From Chitinophagaceae bacterium (lineage in GTDB: Bacteria > Bacteroidota > Bacteroidia > Chitinophagales > Chitinophagaceae): DNA of 64,000 nt. The stretch spans positions 1,240,001 to 1,304,000 of the forward strand of contig CP065012.1 in the NCBI GenBank assembly GCA_016699815.1. The letters run 5' to 3'. A program made the position numbers and the translations under genes. Every line of letters begins with the position of its first letter. The stretch's first letter is position 1. Shown piece after piece: positions 1-9,434 of this stretch. The notes under the pieces were generated by a model. It was not told the origin of the DNA, searched no databases, and saw only the letters and a program-made list of their open reading frames with translations.

Positions 1-1184
1 TTTTCAAAAAGGGTTTGGGTAGACAGACCTACTGATCCGGCAAATGCACTCATGGGTTGGGAAACGTGTAAAATATTTTTCCCTTCCCAGTTCCCTTTAT
101 TTGAAATGTTGAAATAGCTACAATAAAGTGGGGCATCCTCTTTTAGCAATCGTTCAATTTCCTTTTTGTTCCAAACATAAAATTGCCCTTCAATGCCTTC
201 ACTATCTGCATCCAATGCCGTATAATAGCCACCCTGTGGATTTTTTAATGTAGTTTCTAAAAATGTATCCATATGCCGTATATAATACAGGTATGAATTA
301 TTTTTGGTAGAAAGATAAATATCGGCCAGGTTTTGTAGCAATAATGCATTATCGTACAACATTTTTTCAAAGTGCGGAACGAGCCATTGTGCATCGGTAC
401 TGTACCTTGCAATACCTCCACCTAACTGGTCGTAAATACCGCCCTTCAACATTTTTTCCAGAGAAAAGTTTACATGTGCAATTGATTTTTCATCCTTAAA
501 AAAACAGGCATGCTCCAGCAAAAACTGTAAGGAAAACATTTGTAAAAATTTTGGTGGTTGTCCAAATCCTCCCCATTCTGCATCACTATTTTTCAATAAA
601 TTTTCGGCAATAAGCAAGCAGATTTTTTCAGAAAAAATTTCGTTGTGTTTTGTGGGCACTAAATTTTGAATGGCACCGCTGATATTTGAATTTTGGATAT
701 GACTTACCAAATTATCGGCTTGTGCCGTGGCTTCATGCTTTTTGTTATTCCAGATATCTGTAATTGCATTTAATACATCGGTCCAGGAGCTGCGGTTATA
801 TAATTTTTGCGGCGGAAAATAAGTGCCCCCATAAAAAGGCCGGGCACCCGGAGTAAGAAAAACATTGAGTGGCCAGCCTCCGCTACCGGAAATTGCCTGT
901 ACGGCATCCATATAAAAATGGTCCAAATCGGGTCTTTCTTCTCTGTCAATTTTTATACAAATAAAATTTTTGTTCATAATGGCTGCAACTGCTGCATCTT
1001 CAAAACTTTCATTTTCCATTACATGGCACCAATGGCAGGCAGAGTATCCAATACTGACTAAAATGGGCTTATCTTCTTTTTTGGCTAATGCCAATGCTTC
1101 GTTTCCCCAAGGGTACCAGTCCACTGGATTGTGTGCATGTTGCAACAGGTAAGGGCTGCTTTCATTTATTAATTTATTTGGCAT
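1..1184 (-). CDS. DUF255 thioredoxin-domain protein (YyaL/SPATA20-like), 3' end outside window
   Basis: The gene starts with ATG at 1184 and runs off the left edge, leaving 394 codons visible. The N-terminus has the family block ESSPYLLQHAHNPVDWYPW, then a thioredoxin-like GYSACHWCHVM with the CxxC at residues 50-53, DREERPDLD, and SGGWPLNVFLTP/GGTYFPP. The remainder looks like the all-helical (six-hairpin-like) part of this family. Full-length members are about 650-700 residues, so roughly 40% is missing. The family is widespread, but its biochemical role is not established, so no reaction is assigned. The visible frame is intact. Confidence 0.9.
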   Translation of the reverse strand, partial: MPNKLINESSPYLLQHAHNPVDWYPWGNEALALAKKEDKPILVSIGYSACHWCHVMENESFEDAAVAAIMNKNFICIKIDREERPDLDHFYMDAVQAISGSGGWPLNVFLTPGARPFYGGTYFPPQKLYNRSSWTDVLNAITDIWNNKKHEATAQADNLVSHIQNSNISGAIQNLVPTKHNEIFSEKICLLIAENLLKNSDAEWGGFGQPPKFLQMFSLQFLLEHACFFKDEKSIAHVNFSLEKMLKGGIYDQLGGGIARYSTDAQWLVPHFEKMLYDNALLLQNLADIYLSTKNNSYLYYIRHMDTFLETTLKNPQGGYYTALDADSEGIEGQFYVWNKKEIERLLKEDAPLYCSYFNISNKGNWEGKNILHVSQPMSAFAGSVGLSTQTLFE

Positions 1185-1250
1185 TACTAAAATTACTAAA
1201 AATAAAAATGCAACCTGATGGGGTTGCATGGAAAGAAAAGACTAAGAAAA

Positions 1251-2000
1251 TTATTTTTTGGGCTTTGAAAGTAAGTATTTTTCCAAAGCGCTGATCATAC
1301 TTGGAGTTTGCGGCAAAGGGGCTTTAATTTCCAGTACCAGTCCGGCATCTTCGGCAGCTTTAAAAGTATTGGCGCCAAAAGCGCCTATTTTAGTACCGTT
1401 TTGCTTGAACGAAGGAAAATTTTCCATGAGGCTTCTCACACCGCCGGGTGTAAAAAAACAAATTACATCATAATTGCGCTTTACCACATCCTTTACATCA
1501 TTGCTGATAATTTTATATAAAACCGGAGTGGCATATTCGCAATGGTTGGCTTTGAGCAGATTGGTTATTTCGCTATCAAAAGTTTCGGAACAGGGATAAA
1601 TAAATTTTTCATTATCCTTATGTTTATTGATTACGTCAAACAAACTTTTATTGGTACCATCTGCGCCGTAAAAAACTTTACGTTTCCTGTACAAAATAAA
1701 TTTTTGCAGGTATAAGGCCACGGCTTCGGTTATGCAAAAATATTTAGTATCCTGCGAAACCGATATTTTCATTTCTTCACAAATGCGAAAAAAATGATCA
1801 ATGGCATTTCTGCTGGTGAAGATAACAGCGGTAAAAGCCGAGAAGTCAATTTTTTGTTTTCGAAAATCTCTTGCCGGGATACCTTCAACAACAATAAAGG
1901 GAAAAAAATCAAGGGTTAAATTATATTTTAGCGCAAGATCAAAATAGGGAGACTTGGAGCCTTCAGGTTTCGGCTGGGTAATTAATATGCGTTTAATCAT
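1251..2000 (-). CDS. hemD: uroporphyrinogen-III synthase
   Basis: This enzyme would cyclise hydroxymethylbilane to uroporphyrinogen III in cytoplasmic tetrapyrrole synthesis. The N-terminus MIKRILITQPKPEGSKSPYF and the later FTPGGVRSL, GAFGANTFKAA and PLPQTPSM segments match the divergent Bacteroidota HemD type of about 250 residues (249 here). An upstream in-frame ATG at 2042 would add 14 residues; I prefer 2000 because homologues begin at the ILI(S/T)QP strand. It lies downstream of a DUF4271 gene on the same strand, a neighbourhood common in this phylum. No other haem genes except hemW and the haem A synthase are in the window. Confidence 0.82.
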   Translation of the reverse strand: MIKRILITQPKPEGSKSPYFDLALKYNLTLDFFPFIVVEGIPARDFRKQKIDFSAFTAVIFTSRNAIDHFFRICEEMKISVSQDTKYFCITEAVALYLQKFILYRKRKVFYGADGTNKSLFDVINKHKDNEKFIYPCSETFDSEITNLLKANHCEYATPVLYKIISNDVKDVVKRNYDVICFFTPGGVRSLMENFPSFKQNGTKIGAFGANTFKAAEDAGLVLEIKAPLPQTPSMISALEKYLLSKPKK

Positions 2001-2066
2001 TTTAGCAGGCAAATGGAGCAAGGTTTCCGGTTGTTTAGGCATTTTTCCTTAAAATGGTAAGCAAAG

Positions 2067-2984
2067 TTATGAATTTACTTTTAAAAAAATCACAATTGAT
2101 TTATAAATAAGCATTACCGGAAGCACCTCCAGGGAAAACACGTATAATAAAAAATGAAACAATTTAAAACTCAAGCGGTGTTGCAGCAAGCCATACGAGC
2201 GAACAAAACGCATGAGCAGCAAAAGGCCAATTACAATTAATGAAACAAGTAGGGCAATGGCGGTAATTTTTTTTTCTGCAAAAGCCATTATTACCACAAA
2301 AGGTAAGAGGCTAATGCCCCAAATTTTATTGATAAGAAAAATATTAAAAATATAAATGCCGGCTTCTTCTTCGTATCCAGTGATCCACCCTGCAAAAGAG
2401 AGCACCAAAAATTTTACCAAGTACACTAAAGCCAATATTCCTGTACTGCTTATAAAAAAAATCCATAGTTGCCCGCTACCTGCCCAGCCAATATATTCAA
2501 ACAACAATGCAAAATAAAAGCCGGTAACAAATAAAAAGAAAATATTAAAAAGCAGGGAAGCCAGTTTATTTTGCTGCAATTGATCTATGAGCTGGCTTTG
2601 TCGCAATGAAGTATTAAAAAACACACTGAACATGATAGAGGTATATTTTGAAAAGGCCGTTTTCAAAATACCGAATATTAAAAGCAGGGCGGCAATTAAA
2701 TAAAAAACAGCATCGGTGTTTTGCCATTTTCTTAGGTACTGTGGAAGCTCAAGCTGTGGATTTTTTTTCTTTGTTAATTTATTAACTACCGTTAAAGTTT
2801 GTAAGGTATCCTTTACTTTTTTTGCTGAATCTATACCAATATAATGTACCGAATCCAGTAATCCCTTAGAGGAATCAACTTTTGGTGCAAGGCTATCGGC
2901 AATATTACGTTGGCTGCTATCCATTACCTGTGCATGTATGGTTAAACACCAAAAAAGCATTATCAAAAAACAGAAAGGCTTCAT
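2067..2984 (-). CDS. DUF4271 integral membrane protein
   Basis: I place the start at ATG 2984, giving a 305-residue protein with a cleavable signal (cut near TIHAQ). A longer frame from 3104 would overlap the upstream gene by more than 80 bases. A Ser/Lys/Asp-rich extracytoplasmic stretch of about 75 residues follows the signal, then five or six hydrophobic helices (FYLIAALLLIFGIL, FNIFFLFVTGFYFALLF and others) and the typical block RQSQLIDQLQQNKLASLLFN. That is the DUF4271 layout. Its function is unknown. It sits between hemD and a BamA-like barrel gene on one strand, suggesting an envelope-related transcription unit. Confidence 0.8.
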   Translation of the reverse strand: MKPFCFLIMLFWCLTIHAQVMDSSQRNIADSLAPKVDSSKGLLDSVHYIGIDSAKKVKDTLQTLTVVNKLTKKKNPQLELPQYLRKWQNTDAVFYLIAALLLIFGILKTAFSKYTSIMFSVFFNTSLRQSQLIDQLQQNKLASLLFNIFFLFVTGFYFALLFEYIGWAGSGQLWIFFISSTGILALVYLVKFLVLSFAGWITGYEEEAGIYIFNIFLINKIWGISLLPFVVIMAFAEKKITAIALLVSLIVIGLLLLMRFVRSYGLLQHRLSFKLFHFLLYVFSLEVLPVMLIYKSIVIFLKVNS

Positions 2985-3021
2985 TAACTGGAAAATTATT
3001 GGCAAAAGTAACGGCATGTTT

Positions 3022-4824
3022 TTAAAAATAATTGATATAGCCAAAGTGTATTTTTGAAGCAGAGCGGAGATTAAACTTTTGGTCGCTTCTATTACCAATT
3101 GCAAAACTCACATTAAGTAACCCAGCTTTTGTTTCGTAACTCATACCCAGGCCAACCCCGGTAAAACGGGTATTATTGTTTTGAAGTTGGTATTTGTTTT
3201 TCACAAAACCCTGGTCGGCAAAAATATACAAGTAAGAATTTAAGCCGGTAAGGTAGCGGTATTCTGCTGTGAAAACGTTGTACCAGCTTGCATAAATACT
3301 TTCTTCGTTAAAGCCACGCATGAGTTTATAACCACCCAGCAAAAAAAGCTCATTACGAAAAAGCGATGGGCTGCTATACAAGCCGGTTTTAAGCCCTGCT
3401 TTAAGTGTTGCCGATTTGCCCATGGGGAAAAAATGTGCCAGGTCTGCCTTGATCCTTATTTGGTAACTACGCAGTTTTATAGAATCATATAGCCCGGCAT
3501 AATGATAGGCAGGGTCTTTAATGCTAAGGATTTCATTGCTTTTCCTGATATTCTTAATTCCTATTGCCGAGGTAATATTTATTTCATTTCCTTTACGGGG
3601 ATTAAATTTATAATTAAGGTGCTGCCACTCATAACTTAATCCTGCATTTACCGAACGCACATCAATATTGGGTGGTAATTTTTTTTCTGCCTTTATTAAA
3701 TTGGTATCAATGGCTCCTTCCAGCAGGCTGTTATTTTGCCATTGTACAAAAAGTTTACCGGTTTGGTTTAAACCCAAAAAATAACTGGTGCCCAGTTGGG
3801 CGCTCACCTGTATAAAGTTGGAATCTCTTTTATATAAATCAAAGAGGAAATTTAGGCCAAATGGGGAATTAAACAGAAAGGGCTGATCGAAGCCCAGGTT
3901 TAACCTGGGGGATTTGGGTTGCAACTGCTGCCATTTTAATAAAAAGGTTTCACCAAATAATAGCTGGTTTTTGAGGTTGAGGTTTACATCAGCAGTAACC
4001 TGCATTTTGCCAGTTTGCCCGGTAGCAGGCAATAATCCAATAAGTACATCTACCTGGTTGCTGCGCCGGGGCTCTAAAAATAAATTAAGTATAGAACCCG
4101 AGCCGAGCATAGAAACAGATGAAGGTTGCGAAACAATGAGATAAGGTAATTCCATGAGCCGTTTATCTACCTGCGCAAGTTTTGCTTTACTGTATATACT
4201 GCCATTGGAAATGAGCAGGAAATTTTGCAAAAATTTTTTACTAATTTTTAATTTCCCCAAATTACGTAAACTATCAACATGATAAAGGATGCCTTTATCT
4301 GCTTTTAAAAGCGCCTGCATGGTATTATCACCCAACTGTATGCTATCCATAAATACCGAAGCAAAGGGATGGCCATTATTATCATAGAAGCTTAACAATT
4401 TTTCACGGAGGCTTTGCAATTGATCAATATTAAACCGATTACCCAAAAACCATTGCTGGTTGTAGCCTGCAGCTTCAAGGGCATTGGGCTCAATATTTAC
4501 CGGTGCAAGGTTCACCCATTTAAACTTTTGGCCTGTATATAGCATGATGCCGGTTGATGCGCTGTCAGCATTCCAGGTACTGTCAACCGAAGCTGAAGGG
4601 TAACCTTTTGCGGCAAGTAAAGAAGGTATTTTAGCAATATAAATTATGGCATCCGACTCTGAAAGAAAATAGTTTTGCAGGCCCTCTATAGCTTCATTAA
4701 ACAAAGTATCTTTGCCTGCATTATGAAACTGTAATATATAAAGGCCCTGGTTTTTCTGGCCGAAAACAGGGAAACAAAAAAGCAGCAACAAAACCTGCAA
4801 AAGCAGTTTTTTATTATTTATCAT
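3022..4824 (-). CDS. BamA/TamA-like outer-membrane beta-barrel protein
   Basis: The start at ATG 4824 gives 600 residues beginning MINNKKLLLQVLLLLFCFPVFGQ-type signal sequence, cleaved after about residue 22. An N-terminal region resembling POTRA-type repeats is followed by a C-terminal barrel with surface-antigen (D15) features: FGETFLLKWQQ, LGFDQPFLF, ELFLLGGYKLMRGFNEESI and a terminal aromatic (FGYINYF). LRGFxE-type loop residues are seen in the Omp85 superfamily. It is probably involved in outer-membrane protein or lipid transport, but the substrate cannot be read from sequence. Its start lies only 26 bp from the divergent hemW start. Confidence 0.78.
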   Translation of the reverse strand: MINNKKLLLQVLLLLFCFPVFGQKNQGLYILQFHNAGKDTLFNEAIEGLQNYFLSESDAIIYIAKIPSLLAAKGYPSASVDSTWNADSASTGIMLYTGQKFKWVNLAPVNIEPNALEAAGYNQQWFLGNRFNIDQLQSLREKLLSFYDNNGHPFASVFMDSIQLGDNTMQALLKADKGILYHVDSLRNLGKLKISKKFLQNFLLISNGSIYSKAKLAQVDKRLMELPYLIVSQPSSVSMLGSGSILNLFLEPRRSNQVDVLIGLLPATGQTGKMQVTADVNLNLKNQLLFGETFLLKWQQLQPKSPRLNLGFDQPFLFNSPFGLNFLFDLYKRDSNFIQVSAQLGTSYFLGLNQTGKLFVQWQNNSLLEGAIDTNLIKAEKKLPPNIDVRSVNAGLSYEWQHLNYKFNPRKGNEINITSAIGIKNIRKSNEILSIKDPAYHYAGLYDSIKLRSYQIRIKADLAHFFPMGKSATLKAGLKTGLYSSPSLFRNELFLLGGYKLMRGFNEESIYASWYNVFTAEYRYLTGLNSYLYIFADQGFVKNKYQLQNNNTRFTGVGLGMSYETKAGLLNVSFAIGNRSDQKFNLRSASKIHFGYINYF

Positions 4825-4850
4825 TCTTTCAAAACGTAAATCTACAATCT

Positions 4851-5981
4851 TTGGCGGGTATTTATATTCATATCCCATTTTGCAAGCAAGCATGCACTTA
4901 TTGTAATTTTCATTTTTCTACCCTGTATACTAACGCAGCGGAGATGGTAAATGGTATTGCCACAGAAATTTTATTACCCAATGAATTTATTGACCATTCC
5001 CAAACTATTGAAACCATATATTTTGGCGGCGGAACTCCTAGCATATTATCTACATCCTCTATTATACAATTACTGCTTTGCATCGAAAAAAAATTTACTA
5101 TAACCGCAAATCCCGAAATTACCCTTGAAGCCAACCCGGATGATATTACTGCAGAAACATTAATATATTGGAAAAATGCAGGCATCAACAGGCTCAGTGT
5201 GGGTATACAATCCTTTGATGAGGAAGAACTTAAATGGATGAACCGGGCACACAATGCTTCGGAATCCATAAAATGTTTAGCAGAAATTAACGATGCAGGT
5301 TTTACTAACTATTCTGCTGATCTTATTTATGGGTCGGCAACACAAGGCAATAAACTATTCCCAAAAAATCTGGAGATTTTGTTTCAATATAAAGTTCCGC
5401 ATATATCCTGCTACGCACTTACGGTAGAGCCCAAAACCGCATTGCATCATTTAATTGAAAAGAAAAAATACCCGCCGGTAAATACAGATGAACAGGCCAA
5501 TGCATTTGAAACCATTTGCATACTTATGAAAGAAAACGGGTATGAGCAATATGAAATAAGTAATTTTTGCAGGCACGGTTTCCGCAGCAGGCACAATAGC
5601 AGTTACTGGCAGGGCAAACCCTATTGGGGTTTTGGGCCTGCGGCACATAGCTTTAATGGAAAAAATAAACGGAGGTGGAATATTGCCAACAACACTCTAT
5701 ACCTGCAAAGCATCAGAAAAAACAATATACCTTTTGAAGAAGAAATATTAACTATGGAACAGCAAATGAACGAAGCCATTTTAATAAGCCTTAGAACAAG
5801 CGAAGGATTGGGCCTGGAAAATTTTTCCAAAAAATTTGGAAAAAATAATGCTGAAAAATTACTTCAAAATGCTCAAAAATTTATTGCCCAGAAAAAAATG
5901 ATTTTTTACAACCAGCGCCTTGTATTACAAGATGAAGGAAAGTTTTTGGCAGATGGCATTGCTGCGGATTTGTTTTTTTAA
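4851..5981 (+). CDS. hemW: radical SAM haem chaperone HemW
   Basis: The 376-residue protein starts with MAGIYIHIPFCKQACTYCNF, carrying the radical-SAM cluster motif CxxxCxxC at C11, C15 and C18. FGGGTPS (SAM binding), LEANPDD, GINRLSVGIQSF and GYEQYEISNFC follow. CNF rather than the CPO-type extended motif, and the length, match HemW, a haem-binding protein often misannotated as oxygen-independent coproporphyrinogen oxidase (HemN). The start is TTG: the conserved N-terminus begins exactly there and leaves no room for an ATG. It diverges from the barrel gene across 26 bp, so promoters must overlap coding sequence. Confidence 0.9.
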   Translation: MAGIYIHIPFCKQACTYCNFHFSTLYTNAAEMVNGIATEILLPNEFIDHSQTIETIYFGGGTPSILSTSSIIQLLLCIEKKFTITANPEITLEANPDDITAETLIYWKNAGINRLSVGIQSFDEEELKWMNRAHNASESIKCLAEINDAGFTNYSADLIYGSATQGNKLFPKNLEILFQYKVPHISCYALTVEPKTALHHLIEKKKYPPVNTDEQANAFETICILMKENGYEQYEISNFCRHGFRSRHNSSYWQGKPYWGFGPAAHSFNGKNKRRWNIANNTLYLQSIRKNNIPFEEEILTMEQQMNEAILISLRTSEGLGLENFSKKFGKNNAEKLLQNAQKFIAQKKMIFYNQRLVLQDEGKFLADGIAADLFF

Positions 5982-6007
5982 AAAAAGAGCTGCCCAATGA
6001 GCAGCTC
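5980..6007 (-). terminator. rho-independent terminator of the OmpA-family gene
   Basis: GAGCTGC (5987-5993) pairs with GCAGCTC (6001-6007) around a 7-base loop. On the reverse strand the stem is followed by seven T residues, so it should end transcription of the gene at 6033-7295. On the forward strand the T tract is weak, so it may only partly serve hemW. Confidence 0.75.
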
Positions 6008-6032
6008 CTGAAATACATTTTTCCTTAAAAAA

Positions 6033-7295
6033 TTATTTAGCTTTTACATTTACAGAAACCCTTCGATTTTGTGCTTTACCTTCGGCAGTTGCATTATCTC
6101 CTACAGGAAATTGAGCGCCATAGCCATCGGAGCCGGTAAGACTCGAAACAGGAGCGCCCATTGCCTTTACCCTGGCCAATACAGCAGCAGCACGGTTTTT
6201 GCTTAAAGTAACATTTTTAGCTTCGTCACCGGTATTATCCGTATACCCACCAATTTTAAACTTTGCATTGGGAAATGATTTGGCAATAGTTACAAAATTT
6301 TTTAACTGTAGTATAGATTCTTCGGTAATATCCGAGCTGTTTGTTTTAAAGCGTACATTGGTAAAATCGAACCAGTTACCTTTTGCGGTATCCACTGCAT
6401 CGCTGCTTTGTAAAAAGCGGATCAATTTAGCCTCTGTACTGTTTTCTCCTACTGTTAATTTTACGCCGCCGGGCAAATCGAAGTTTACCATGCTGCCTAT
6501 ATTATAAATAAAATTACCCAGGCTGTCCAGCGTTCCTACAGGAGCATTAACAATGGGGGCAATTGTACTTGCCGTATCCTTATGCATGGTACTATCTGTA
6601 TGCGTTTCTGTAGCCACAGGGGTTTTTTTACAACCTTTTGAAGAAATATAAAGCGAAGCGGCGCCAATAGCTGCTAATAATAAAATGGGCAATAACCAAC
6701 CCATACCACTTTTGTTTTCTACCGGCTCGTTGTGAAATGCTTTTGCTGCACTGCCAACTTCGGCGGCTGCATGGCTTGCATCTCCACCTAAAATACTGCT
6801 AAGGCTAAAACCACCTGGTAAGGCAGATTCTACAGCATTTTTTTGCCCACCTAAATATGAAGCAAGGCTGCTGGCATTTAAATTATTTCCGGCTGCATGC
6901 TTACCAATTAACGATAACAATGCCGGGGCTACAAGAGAAAACAAAGACGATGAAGTAGAAGATTTTACACCCGAAAATTTGGAAATTAAATTACCGAGTA
7001 AATCCGTTTTGTTTCCAAATAACCCACTAAGTAGGCCCGAAACACCACTGCCACCACCGGAGAGCAAAGAACCAATATTATCCAAAATACCGCTGTTATA
7101 TTGTTCATTAGCCATTTGGGCTACGGTATTGGCTCCATCTGAGGTTGAAGATTTGTTGATTACAGAAGAAAGTACAGATGGCACTAAAGCGCTAAGCGCT
7201 TTTGTAATACCAGATTCGCTTTCGCCAAGCGATGCACTAGCCTTGCTTACCAATTCATTTGTAAACAGGCTTTTGGCAACTTCAATTAAATTCAT
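6033..7295 (-). CDS. DUF937-OmpA family envelope protein
   Basis: The 420-residue protein has three parts. Residues 1-190 are a Ser/Gly/Leu-rich DUF937-type domain (LFTNELVSKASASLGESESG, repeated LLSGLFGN and LLSLIGKHA patches). One transmembrane helix lies at about 200-220 (WLLPILLLAAIGAASLYI). The C-terminal part ends with an OmpA peptidoglycan-binding domain: NSSDITEES, KIGGYTDNTGDEAKNVTLS, NRAAAVLARV and AQNRRVSV. The likely role is anchoring or sensing peptidoglycan from the inner-membrane side. It stands alone with its own terminator. A second DUF937-like gene lies at 21220-21837. Confidence 0.85.
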   Translation of the reverse strand: MNLIEVAKSLFTNELVSKASASLGESESGITKALSALVPSVLSSVINKSSTSDGANTVAQMANEQYNSGILDNIGSLLSGGGSGVSGLLSGLFGNKTDLLGNLISKFSGVKSSTSSSLFSLVAPALLSLIGKHAAGNNLNASSLASYLGGQKNAVESALPGGFSLSSILGGDASHAAAEVGSAAKAFHNEPVENKSGMGWLLPILLLAAIGAASLYISSKGCKKTPVATETHTDSTMHKDTASTIAPIVNAPVGTLDSLGNFIYNIGSMVNFDLPGGVKLTVGENSTEAKLIRFLQSSDAVDTAKGNWFDFTNVRFKTNSSDITEESILQLKNFVTIAKSFPNAKFKIGGYTDNTGDEAKNVTLSKNRAAAVLARVKAMGAPVSSLTGSDGYGAQFPVGDNATAEGKAQNRRVSVNVKAK

Positions 7296-7485
7296 TGTTT
7301 TTAGTTTTAATTGTTAAAAAATAGAAAGGGTTCTAAATTAATATTTAGGGGTAGTAAAAGTATGCCAGTCTGCCTAATTTTAATCAAAATTTTTTAACTG
7401 TTATATTTACCTTTTACATACCTCATTTACCATTAATACCATTCCTGGCTTTATTTACCCGGTATGATTCGTAATTTTACGGCAA

Positions 7486-8541
7486 ATGTTTAAGTATATT
7501 TCTAAATACTGGTTATGTCAAATCCTTGGTTGGGGAACGATGATGGCAATAAGCCTTTTTTTTGTTTATACATCGGGTAAAATTGACAGTAATTATACCA
7601 TCAGCCTGCTTATTAGCTGCTTACTGGGTATTTTTATAACACACATGATGCGGTATTTTATACATTACTATAGTGTATTAAAAAAGCCGGTAAGTTCCCA
7701 GCTTTATTATTTTATTATACTTACGCTTATATTTTCTATATTGTTTGGCGGCATATCTGAAGCAGTTGATTATATAGCCGGAGTGAACCCTGAAAGGCTC
7801 CAGAAATATTCTACAGCAAAACGCATTTTTTTAAGCAGCTTTAATTCACTTTGGTTAATAGGTATTTGGAACCTCATTTATTATCTATATCATTATATTG
7901 AAACAAACCGAAAACAGGAGCTGGATACTTTACGATTAGAAGCCATGGTAAAATCGCTGGAACTAAAAACCATAAAATCTCATATTAACCCTCATTTTAT
8001 TTTTAATGCCCTTAACAGTATCCGTGCCTTAGTAGATGAAAACCCCGAAAGGGCAAGAAGGGCAATAACCGAACTGAGCAATATTTTAAGGAGCAGTATG
8101 CGTGCCGAACAAATGGAAACCGTACCCTTACAGCAGGAACTGGATATTGTAAAAGATTATCTTGCCCTGGAACAAATGCGCTTTGAAGAACGGTTAAAAG
8201 TAAATTTTGATATTGACTCCGATACGCTCAATCAACCCGTTCCGCCAATGATGCTGCAAACCCTTGTGGAAAATGCTATTAAACACGGTATCAATAAACA
8301 GGAGCATGGCGGATTTATAACTGTACGATCTGTATTTGTCAACAACCATCATGAATTACTGGTTATCAACTCTGGCATATACCAATCTAAAATTGACAAA
8401 AGCGAAACTGGTTTTGGAATAAAGAGCACACAAGACAGGCTGAATTTACTTTACCAGGGAAAGGCCAATTTTGAAATTCATGATATGAAAGATAATACTG
8501 TACAATCGAAAATCATTATTCCTATTACAGAAATTTTATAA
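7486..8541 (+). CDS. LytS-type sensor histidine kinase
   Basis: The 351-residue membrane kinase has four predicted N-terminal helices (about residues 10-30, 40-58, 72-92 and 118-138), no obvious extracellular sensor domain, and a His_kinase (PF06580-type) core. The phospho-acceptor is H170 in HINPHFIFNALNSI; the ATP site includes LVENAIKHG and SGFGIKST-like G-boxes (ETGFGIKSTQDRL). It is followed 20 bp later by its LytTR-type response regulator, so the two form a two-component operon. The signal is unknown; in Bacteroidota such pairs control varied targets. Confidence 0.92.
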   Translation: MFKYISKYWLCQILGWGTMMAISLFFVYTSGKIDSNYTISLLISCLLGIFITHMMRYFIHYYSVLKKPVSSQLYYFIILTLIFSILFGGISEAVDYIAGVNPERLQKYSTAKRIFLSSFNSLWLIGIWNLIYYLYHYIETNRKQELDTLRLEAMVKSLELKTIKSHINPHFIFNALNSIRALVDENPERARRAITELSNILRSSMRAEQMETVPLQQELDIVKDYLALEQMRFEERLKVNFDIDSDTLNQPVPPMMLQTLVENAIKHGINKQEHGGFITVRSVFVNNHHELLVINSGIYQSKIDKSETGFGIKSTQDRLNLLYQGKANFEIHDMKDNTVQSKIIIPITEIL

Positions 8542-8561
8542 TGAAATTTAATTAACCCATT

Positions 8562-9290
8562 ATGTTTAAAGCGGTAATTATTGATGATGAACGATTAGCC
8601 AGGAACGAATTAAAAAAATTATTGGCCGATTTTTCCGAAGTAGAAATCATTGGAGAAGCTGCCAATGCCAAAGAAGGTATTGAAAAAATTGATGAACTCA
8701 ACCCAGATTTGGTTTTCCTGGACATTCAAATGCCGGGCAAAACCGGGTTTGATATGCTTATGGAAGTAGACAGGGCGCCACATGTAATATTTACCACAGC
8801 ATACGATGAGTTTGCATTAAAAGCATTTGAAGTAAATGCCCTGGATTACCTTATGAAACCGGTGGAACCCAAAAGGCTTGCCGATGCATTGCAAAAACTC
8901 AAACAAGCAGAAGAAAAAGAGCTGGCTGCTATAAATGCTTCCGGCCGTGGTATTTTGAGCGAAAGCGACCAGGTTTTTGTAAAAGACGGTGAACGGTGCT
9001 GGTTTGTAAAATTATCTGATGTACGTTTTTTTGAAAGTGTTGGCAATTATGCAAAAGTATATTTTGGCACCAATAAACCTTTAATCTTAAAATCTCTAAA
9101 TGCACTGGAAGACCGGCTCGATGACAAGATATTTTTTAGAGCAAACAGGAAACACATTATTAACCTCCGCATGATTGATAAGGTAGAACCCTTCTTTAAT
9201 GGCGGGCTATTGCTCGATTTAAAAGGAGGCGATAAAATTGAAGTAAGCCGCAGGCAAGCTGTAAAATTTAAAGAAATGATGAGCCTTTAG
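8562..9290 (+). CDS. LytTR-family response regulator
   Basis: The 242-residue protein has a receiver domain (residues 1-120) with acidic pocket IIDDE, phospho-acceptor D54 in VFLDIQMPG, TTAYDEFA and the lysine in DYLMKPVEP. A LytTR DNA-binding domain follows (about 140-242; DQVFVKDGERCWFVKLSDV, FFRANRKHIINL). It is a DNA-binding partner of the kinase directly upstream. LytTR proteins bind direct repeats, but no obvious operator was found within the window. Confidence 0.92.
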   Translation: MFKAVIIDDERLARNELKKLLADFSEVEIIGEAANAKEGIEKIDELNPDLVFLDIQMPGKTGFDMLMEVDRAPHVIFTTAYDEFALKAFEVNALDYLMKPVEPKRLADALQKLKQAEEKELAAINASGRGILSESDQVFVKDGERCWFVKLSDVRFFESVGNYAKVYFGTNKPLILKSLNALEDRLDDKIFFRANRKHIINLRMIDKVEPFFNGGLLLDLKGGDKIEVSRRQAVKFKEMMSL

Positions 9291-9434
9291 ATTGATTTTA
9301 ATTCTTATGTGCCGAAAAATAGGTTTATCAATCGGCAATATTCATGTGCCGAAAAAAATAAAAACAACGATAAAACTTATGAGCTTCATCGTAATAAAAA
9401 TGTGGCAATAACTCTTCGAAAAAATAATTGGAAT

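Noticed and set aside
9307..9356. 13-bp direct repeat ATGTGCCGAAAAA at 9307 and 9344
   Set aside because: Only two copies between convergent genes, no hairpin or further units; no function suggested.
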